Origin: Legionellales bacterium
Lineage (GTDB): Bacteria > Pseudomonadota > Gammaproteobacteria > Legionellales > Legionellaceae
Assembly (NCBI GenBank): GCA_020050595.1
Contig: JAGVKL010000013.1
Coordinates: 1-40,203 of the forward strand
Reading direction: 5' to 3'
DNA: 40,203 nucleotides
Positions within the stretch are counted from its first letter, which is position 1. Each line of letters opens with the position of its first letter. Under the pieces are notes generated by a model. That model did no database searches and was not told the origin of the DNA. It worked only from the letters and a program-made list of their open reading frames with translations. This document shows positions 34,860 to 40,203 of this stretch, piece after piece. A program made the position numbers and the translations under genes.

Positions 34860-36512
34860 CTATTTATTCCAAGTATCCTTCAAATCCACAACGCGGTGAA
34901 AAGCACTCACCTCGCCTTGCTCATTTAATTGGTTGACCGCATAATAACCTAGCCGCTCAAATTGAAAGACTTCATCGCTAGGTTGTTTTTTCAACGCAGG
35001 CTCACAAAAAGCTTCTAGCGTAGTTAACGAATTTTTGTTTAAAAATTGTAGAAAATCATCCTCACGAGCTGGGTTTGCATCATTAAAAAGCCGATCATAT
35101 TGATAAATTTTTATAGGATGTGCATGTTTTGCTGAAACCCAATGAATAACGCCTTTGACCTTTCTATCGGGAGGATTTTTACCTAAAGTATCTTTATCAT
35201 AAGTGCAGCGTAATTCAATAACCTCACCTTTTTCGTTATGGACTACCCTTGTACAGCGAATAACATAGGCATGACGCAATCGCACTTCCGTACCTGGCGA
35301 TAAGCGAAAATATTTTTTAGGCGGATCTTCCATAAAATCACTGCGCTCAATATACAATTCACGAGAAAAAGGAAGAACACGGCTTAATGCGTTAGGATCT
35401 TGCGGGTGAAAAGAAGCTGTTAGCTCTTCTACACCATCTTCTGGGTAATTTTCAATGATGACTTTTAAAGGATCAAATACACATAAAGCACGTCGAGCAG
35501 TTTGATTGAGCTCAGCTCGCACACACTCTTCAAGCACTGACATATCAATGACCGAATCACTACGCGAAATTCCAATCATTTCACAAAACTGCCGGATAGC
35601 TGCAGAAGGATAGCCTCGTTTACGCATCCCTTTTAAGGTAGGCAACCGCGGATCATCCCATCCCTCAACGATACCATCTTCCACAAGCTGACGAAGCTTA
35701 CGTTTGCTCGTTACGGTATGCGATAAATTCAACCGAGCAAATTCCGTTTGCACAGGCTTAGCAGGCGTTGGCAAATTTTCAATGAGCCAATCGTACAAAG
35801 GCCTATGATCTTGGAACTCTAACGTGCATAACGAATGGGTAATTTCTTCCAACGCATCTGAAAGCGGATGAGCATAATCATACATGGGGTAAATACACCA
35901 TTCACTCCCCGTTCGTTGGTGAGCAACATGGCGAATGCGATAAAGCACAGGATCGCGCATGTTAATATTACCCGACTGCATATCTATTTTAGCTCGCAGC
36001 ACATGCGTACCATCAGGAAACTCCCCTGCTTTCATCCTTGCAAATAAATCTAAATTTTCTTCTTTAGAACGGTTACGATAAGGACTTTCACGGCCTGGTT
36101 CTTGTAAAGTGCCGCGGTATGCTCGAATCTCTTCCATGCTCAAGCTATCAACATAGGCTAAACCTTTTTCAATTAATACCACCGCCCAATCGTAAAGCTT
36201 CTGATAGTAATCAGAGGAATGGGTCATCGCATACCAAGAAAATCCTAGCCAGCGGACATCGTCAATGATGGCATTCACATATTCTTCTTCCTCTTTAATA
36301 GGATTGGTATCATCAAAACGCAGATAACAACGGCCGTTAAACTCTTGGGCCAAACCAAAATTTAAACAAATCGATTTGGCATGCCCAATATGAAGATAAC
36401 CATTAGGCTCGGGAGGAAAGCGCGTAGCAATGGCTTTATGTTTACCATTGGCTAAATCTTCAGTAATAAGTTGCCGAATAAAATGGGCTCGTTTTTCACC
36501 ACTATCAGTCAT
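34860..36512 (-). CDS. glnS: Glutaminyl-tRNA synthetase
   Basis: GlnRS of 550 residues, equal in length to the E. coli enzyme (554). The class I HIGH motif lies in PPEPNGYLHIGHAKS (33-47), with RFDDTNPIKEEEEYV following. The KMSKS counterpart is VTSKRKLRQLV. The C-terminal anticodon-binding beta-barrels span about 340-550 (for example RDFL-like DFMEDPPKKYFRLSPGTEVRLRHAY and VKGVIHWVSA). Direct Gln-tRNA charging is therefore present, so any GatCAB in this organism would serve Asn-tRNA only. It starts five bases after the trpA stop and may be read from the same operon. Confidence 0.97.
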   Translation of the reverse strand: MTDSGEKRAHFIRQLITEDLANGKHKAIATRFPPEPNGYLHIGHAKSICLNFGLAQEFNGRCYLRFDDTNPIKEEEEYVNAIIDDVRWLGFSWYAMTHSSDYYQKLYDWAVVLIEKGLAYVDSLSMEEIRAYRGTLQEPGRESPYRNRSKEENLDLFARMKAGEFPDGTHVLRAKIDMQSGNINMRDPVLYRIRHVAHQRTGSEWCIYPMYDYAHPLSDALEEITHSLCTLEFQDHRPLYDWLIENLPTPAKPVQTEFARLNLSHTVTSKRKLRQLVEDGIVEGWDDPRLPTLKGMRKRGYPSAAIRQFCEMIGISRSDSVIDMSVLEECVRAELNQTARRALCVFDPLKVIIENYPEDGVEELTASFHPQDPNALSRVLPFSRELYIERSDFMEDPPKKYFRLSPGTEVRLRHAYVIRCTRVVHNEKGEVIELRCTYDKDTLGKNPPDRKVKGVIHWVSAKHAHPIKIYQYDRLFNDANPAREDDFLQFLNKNSLTTLEAFCEPALKKQPSDEVFQFERLGYYAVNQLNEQGEVSAFHRVVDLKDTWNK

Positions 36513-36517
36513 GTTTA

Positions 36518-37327
36518 TTATCCTTTACTATCCATTGCACGTCTAAGATCGCGAATAAATGACGCGCCTTTTTGAATGCTATCTTTTTTATCAAGATAAG
36601 CTTGTTGTATTTGAGTAATTAGTGCGGCTCCAACAATAACGCCATCCGCTATTTTGGCTACACTTGCGGCCATTTCAGGCGTTTTAATGCCAAATCCCAC
36701 CATGACCGGCAAGGAGGTTTGTGCTTTGCGTTCTTTGTATTCAGTGTCTAAGGAAGATAAATCTAGCGCATTAGAACCCGTTACACCTTTAAGCGACACG
36801 TAATAAAGATACCCTTCTGCATATTTTTTTAATAATTGCATGCGCTCTTTGGTGGTCGTTGGAGAACACAAATAAATCATATATAAGCCAGCTGCTTGCC
36901 AAACTTTTATAATATCTTCGCTTTCTTCGGGAGGTAAATCCACGATAATAAAACCGTCAACCCCAACTTCACTTGCTTTTTTTGCAAAGGGTTCATAGCC
37001 ATATTGCTCGATAGGATTTAAATACCCCATTAAAATTACCGGGGTATCTTTATCCTTTTGGCGAAATTGTTCGACCATATCCAATACCGTATCGCAATGA
37101 ACCCCATGCGCTAAAGCACGCTCCATAGCCGCTTGAATAACGGGCCCCTCAGCCATAGGATCAGAAAAAGGAATGCCAAGCTCCAATATATCAGCCCCCG
37201 CCTCCACCAACGCATGCATTAAAGGAACCGTCATTTGAGGCTCAGGATCGCCTGCGGTTATGTAAGGGCTTAACATTTTTTTACCGCAAGTTTCTAGTAT
37301 TTTAAGCTTTTTATCAATTCGATTCAT
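36518..37327 (-). CDS. trpA: Tryptophan synthase alpha chain
   Basis: TrpA splits indole-3-glycerol phosphate into indole and glyceraldehyde 3-phosphate and passes indole to TrpB. The ATG at 37327, with AAGGA seven bases upstream, gives 269 residues; the open frame reaches 37441 but that overlaps trpB. The TIM barrel shows SPYITAGDP, LELGIPFSDP with catalytic Glu49, YLYYVSLKGVTG and GFGIKTPE. The second catalytic residue, Asp60 in the Salmonella enzyme (PLADGP), is Glu60 here (PMAEGP). It lies 10 bases after trpB. Confidence 0.95.
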   Translation of the reverse strand: MNRIDKKLKILETCGKKMLSPYITAGDPEPQMTVPLMHALVEAGADILELGIPFSDPMAEGPVIQAAMERALAHGVHCDTVLDMVEQFRQKDKDTPVILMGYLNPIEQYGYEPFAKKASEVGVDGFIIVDLPPEESEDIIKVWQAAGLYMIYLCSPTTTKERMQLLKKYAEGYLYYVSLKGVTGSNALDLSSLDTEYKERKAQTSLPVMVGFGIKTPEMAASVAKIADGVIVGAALITQIQQAYLDKKDSIQKGASFIRDLRRAMDSKG

Positions 37328-37337
37328 GAAATATCCT

Positions 37338-38531
37338 TTATATGGAAATACCGTCCAACTCAGCAACGGTGTGGATATCTTTATCCCCTCTACCCGATAA
37401 ATTAACAATAATACGTTGTTCCTTAGACATTGTTTTTGCAAGTTTCATTGCATAAGCTATCGCATGACTTGATTCTAATGCTGGTATAATCCCTTCAAGG
37501 CGCGCTAATGTACGGAACCCCTCTAAAGCTTCTTCGTCATTAATGGCTACATAGTTAACGCGCCCTACATCTTTCAAATAAGCATGTTCAGGCCCTACAC
37601 CAGGATAATCAAGGCCGGCAGAAATAGAATAAGTATCCTTAATTTGCCCGTATTTATCACACAACAAGTAAGTCCGGTTGCCGTGTAAAACGCCGGGCTT
37701 ACCGGCTATTAATGAAGCCGAATGCTCACCCGTTTCAAGGCCTTTACCGCCTGCCTCTACCCCATACATTACAACCGTTTCATCGTCTAAAAAGGGATAA
37801 AATAAACCGATTGCATTGGAGCCTCCGCCCACACAAGCAACGAGCGCATCGGGTAAACTATTGGTCTCCTCGTACAATTGTGCCCGAGCTTCTTGTCCAA
37901 TAATCGCTTGAAAATCACGCACCATGCGTGGATAAGGGTGTGGCCCTGCTACGGTTCCAATAATATAAAAAGTATCATCAACATGGCTTACCCAATCACG
38001 CATCGCCTCATTTAGCGCGTCTTTTAAGGTTTTTGAGCCTGCGGTCACTGGGATCACTTCTGCCCCTAAAAGTTTCATGCGATAAACATTCATGGCCTGG
38101 CGCTTAATATCCTCTGAGCCCATGTAAATAACACATTCAAAGCCTAGTTTAGCGGCTACTGTCGCTGTTGCAACCCCATGTTGGCCTGCACCAGTTTCAG
38201 CAATAATTCGTTTTTTGCCCATGCGTTTGGCAAGTAAGGCCTGACCAATCGCATTATTAATTTTATGAGCACCGGTATGATTTAAATCTTCTCGCTTTAA
38301 ATAAATTTGCGCGCCTTGCATTTTTTCACTAAGCCGCTTAGCGTGGTAAAGCGGTGTTGCTCTACCGACGAAGGTTTGCAACTCTTCGGCATATTCACCT
38401 AAAAAAACAGGATCCCTGCGATATTTTTCATAACCTTCTTCTAATTGCTTTAACGCATACATTAACGTATCAGCAACAAATTGACCGCCGTAAGGCCCAA
38501 AATGGCCTCGCTCATCTGGAAGAATTTCCAT
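37338..38531 (-). CDS. trpB: Tryptophan synthase beta chain
   Basis: TrpB joins indole and serine to make tryptophan with PLP. The ATG at 38531 has AAGGTG seven bases upstream; a GTG at 38540 is the alternative. The 397-residue protein has Lys90 in [10 protein letters not shown] as the PLP lysine, the entry motif [29 protein letters not shown], the phosphate loop [10 protein letters not shown] and LSGRGDKD at the C-terminus. Length equals the family (about 397). It lies between trpF (14 bases upstream) and trpA (10 bases downstream). trpC, trpD and trpE are not in the window. Confidence 0.97.
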   Translation of the reverse strand: MEILPDERGHFGPYGGQFVADTLMYALKQLEEGYEKYRRDPVFLGEYAEELQTFVGRATPLYHAKRLSEKMQGAQIYLKREDLNHTGAHKINNAIGQALLAKRMGKKRIIAETGAGQHGVATATVAAKLGFECVIYMGSEDIKRQAMNVYRMKLLGAEVIPVTAGSKTLKDALNEAMRDWVSHVDDTFYIIGTVAGPHPYPRMVRDFQAIIGQEARAQLYEETNSLPDALVACVGGGSNAIGLFYPFLDDETVVMYGVEAGGKGLETGEHSASLIAGKPGVLHGNRTYLLCDKYGQIKDTYSISAGLDYPGVGPEHAYLKDVGRVNYVAINDEEALEGFRTLARLEGIIPALESSHAIAYAMKLAKTMSKEQRIIVNLSGRGDKDIHTVAELDGISI

Positions 38532-38545
38532 GTTTTTCACCTTTA

Positions 38546-39157
38546 TTATTCATAAGCCACTTCAACAAATTGGCGCATTTTATCATGATCTTTGATGCCG
38601 GGTTTTACCTCAACCCCGCTACAAACATCAACAGCATAAGGATTACAAGCTGCTATGACCGCTTTAACATTATGGACGTTTAACCCGCCGGCAATAATAA
38701 TCGGCTTTTCTAATGGAGGAATCATCTGCCAATCAAAAGTTCTACCGGCTCCGCCGTGATGTTCAGAAGGCGTATCTAGCAATAGAGCCGCTGCATGGCT
38801 GTGTTCTCTACTTCCTTCGCTTATGGCTTCTGTCGTTGTTGCAGCAATGGCCTTGATATAGGGCCTATCAAATTGCTCGCAAAATGCAGGACTCTCCGTC
38901 CCATGAAATTGTAAGCAAGAGAGTGGCACTTCCTGCAATACTTCGTTAACCCATTCTGCACTAGGATTAACAAATACCCCGACGAGCTCCACCAATGGAG
39001 GGCGATTTTTTAATAAACCAGCGGCCTGGCTAATGCTTAGATGTCGCGGGCTTTGAGGGTAAAAAATAAAACCAAGCGCATCTACCCCTAATTTAACAGC
39101 AGCCGCTATATCAACATCGCGCGTCATACCACACATTTTTATACGTACACGTGAAAT
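38546..39157 (-). CDS. trpF: Phosphoribosylanthranilate isomerase, apparent AUU start
   Basis: TrpF performs the Amadori rearrangement of phosphoribosylanthranilate in tryptophan synthesis. The first standard start is an ATG at 39136 (MCGMTRD), but this would remove barrel strand 1. Seven more in-frame codons lie upstream and read ISRVRIK, matching the family opening M-S-x-V-R-x-K-(I/M)-CG-(I/M)-TR. The first is ATT at 39155-39157, directly after the truA stop; GGGAGAG at 39164-39170 lies six bases ahead. The ATG at 39136 has no ribosome site. So I call AUU as start, 203 residues. Catalytic Cys9, [33 protein letters not shown]-like IIAGGLN and the VDVCSGVE end are intact. Confidence 0.88.
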   Translation of the reverse strand: MSRVRIKMCGMTRDVDIAAAVKLGVDALGFIFYPQSPRHLSISQAAGLLKNRPPLVELVGVFVNPSAEWVNEVLQEVPLSCLQFHGTESPAFCEQFDRPYIKAIAATTTEAISEGSREHSHAAALLLDTPSEHHGGAGRTFDWQMIPPLEKPIIIAGGLNVHNVKAVIAACNPYAVDVCSGVEVKPGIKDHDKMRQFVEVAYE

Positions 39158-39949
39158 TTAATACTCTCCCAATAATGATAAAGCGCCAGTCATGGTTTGG
39201 TGTACTGCAAATTCTCCTGGGTAAATAACCCCTACTAAATATAACCCATAAGGCGGTGCAGTTTCTGCGCCTAATTTTCTATCTTTTGCCGACAACACAT
39301 CACCCACCCAAGAGGCATCTCTTCGACCAGAGCCTACGGCAATTAAAACACCCGCAATATTTCTTACCATATGATGCAAAAAAGCGTTAGCCGTGATATC
39401 GATCATGACCAAATCCCCATGGCGTGATACTTCTAAGCTGTGAATATTCCGCATTGGCGTCTTTGATTGACATTCGATGGAGCGAAAGGATGTAAAATCC
39501 TGCTCACCTATCAAGCATTGTCCCGCCTCATGCATCACACGATGATCCAAAGGACGATATTGCCAAGTTACATTAGAGCGCAACAAAGCAGGCCTTACCG
39601 GCGCATTATAAATAACATAGCGGTAACGCCTAGACAAAGCGGAGTATCGAGCATGAAAAGCTTCAGGCATTTCCTTACCCCACTTAACGCATACATCTTT
39701 AGGTAAAAAGGAGTTAGCCCCATGAATCCATCCTCGGATGGTTCGCTCAGAGGAAGAATCAAAATGAATAATTTGATTGGTAGCGTGCACACCGGTGTCC
39801 GTACGGCCGGCACAGACCACACTTATAGGCTGATCCGCAACTTGGCTTAACGCATCCTCAAGAACTTGCTGTACCGTATGTAAACCCGCCTGCGCTTGCC
39901 AACCATGGTATTGGCTGCCATCGTATTCAACCGTTAAGGCAATACGCAT
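39158..39949 (-). CDS. truA: tRNA pseudouridine(38-40) synthase TruA
   Basis: TruA modifies U38-U40 in the anticodon arm of many tRNAs. The 263-residue protein has the typical opening MRIALTVEYDGSQYHGWQAQ, catalytic Asp51 in CAGRTDTGVHATNQ, HARYSALSRRYRYVI, DFTSFR and FLHHMVRNIAG. It is the first gene of truA-trpF-trpB-trpA, an order shared with many gammaproteobacteria, where fimV often precedes truA; fimV is not seen upstream in the remaining 254 bases. Its stop TAA is immediately followed, in the same frame, by trpF. Confidence 0.96.
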   Translation of the reverse strand: MRIALTVEYDGSQYHGWQAQAGLHTVQQVLEDALSQVADQPISVVCAGRTDTGVHATNQIIHFDSSSERTIRGWIHGANSFLPKDVCVKWGKEMPEAFHARYSALSRRYRYVIYNAPVRPALLRSNVTWQYRPLDHRVMHEAGQCLIGEQDFTSFRSIECQSKTPMRNIHSLEVSRHGDLVMIDITANAFLHHMVRNIAGVLIAVGSGRRDASWVGDVLSAKDRKLGAETAPPYGLYLVGVIYPGEFAVHQTMTGALSLLGEY

Positions 39950-40068
39950 TCAAAATTCTCACTAAAAACAGTGAATGTATAACACCAGCATGGATTTGTC
40001 TAGATAATGCGTGGTTGTTAGGCATAGGCGAAGCAATTGTAAGTTAAGAAAGTGATAATCTCTCTTTA

Positions 40069-40101
40069 CTGAGTGAAGGATACTAGGTACCTTTCACTCA
40101 G
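40069..40101. repeat. Hairpin upstream of truA
   Basis: CTGAGTGAA at 40069-40077 pairs with TTCACTCAG at 40093-40101 around a 15-base centre that is itself partly symmetric. It lies in the gene-free stretch 39950-40203, where I see no open frame or other signal. Function unknown. Confidence 0.5.
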
Positions 40102-40203
40102 AGGGAGAAAACGTTTCCTGGATAGGATACGTGCGGGCGTGAGCGACCGTGAAGCAATTGATTCACCGATCGTCTGGATCTAGGTACTCTAGCCCAATCT
40201 CTC

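Noticed and set aside
37328..37441. Longer TrpA N-terminus
   Set aside because: It would lie inside trpB, matches no family sequence, and the ATG at 37327 has a good ribosome site.
40141..40189. Partial copy of the tandem unit (GCGACCGT...GAAGC) and an imperfect palindrome at the window end
   Set aside because: The match is too short and gapped to call a repeat copy.

Overview
The window reads as chromosomal DNA of a gammaproteobacterium of the order Legionellales (Legionella/Coxiella-like). This is inferred from protein sequences and gene order: fmdB-DUF502-aspS, truA-trpF-trpB-trpA, a biotin cluster with divergent bioA, and a gspD-gspE pair standing apart from the other type II secretion genes, as lspDE do in Legionella. 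DNA is moderately AT-rich and coding density is high. No phage, insertion sequence with transposase, CRISPR array or pseudogene was seen.

Layout. 1-1323: an inverted repeat pair, a cold-shock gene with a clear promoter, a small exported coiled-coil protein and a BON lipoprotein. 1324-5166: mutH, aspS, a DUF502 membrane protein and an FmdB zinc ribbon, all on the minus strand, flanked by two members of a small palindrome-rich repeat family. 5189-10047: the biotin locus, bioB-bioF-bioH-bioD on minus and bioA on plus, with a BirA-like operator between the divergent ends; bioC is absent. 10260-17417: a secreted protein with a duplicated four-cysteine module, coaE, a SWIM-SNF2 helicase, long-form urocanase hutU and glutamine-dependent nadE, with two large perfect or near-perfect inverted repeats. 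17433-22884: a VapBC module, two tandem outer-membrane beta-barrel genes, rpe, a soluble lytic transglycosylase and a FitAB module; both PIN toxin modules carry palindromic operator candidates. 23006-28732: an MFS transporter, then miaB-rluD-pgeF-htrA packed head to tail. 28788-29274: tRNA-Met, an ordered tandem repeat array, a C12 tract and the gspD promoter. 29275-33075: gspD, with an N-terminal SPOR domain, and gspE. 33093-39949: cysS, glnS, trpA, trpB, trpF and truA, all on minus. 39950-40203: no gene seen.

Functionally this is mostly housekeeping: biotin, NAD, CoA and tryptophan synthesis, three aminoacyl-tRNA synthetases, tRNA/rRNA modification and envelope quality control. AspRS carries the two residues typical of non-discriminating enzymes, so Asn-tRNA may be made by transamidation. 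I did not find a convincing wholly new system. The most unusual observations are: (a) trpF appears to start at an AUU codon directly after the truA stop and in the same frame; (b) the AAB-ordered tandem array plus poly-C tract ahead of gspDE; (c) the SPOR-secretin fusion; (d) several repeat elements that look mobilised; (e) two small secreted proteins with clear internal duplication.
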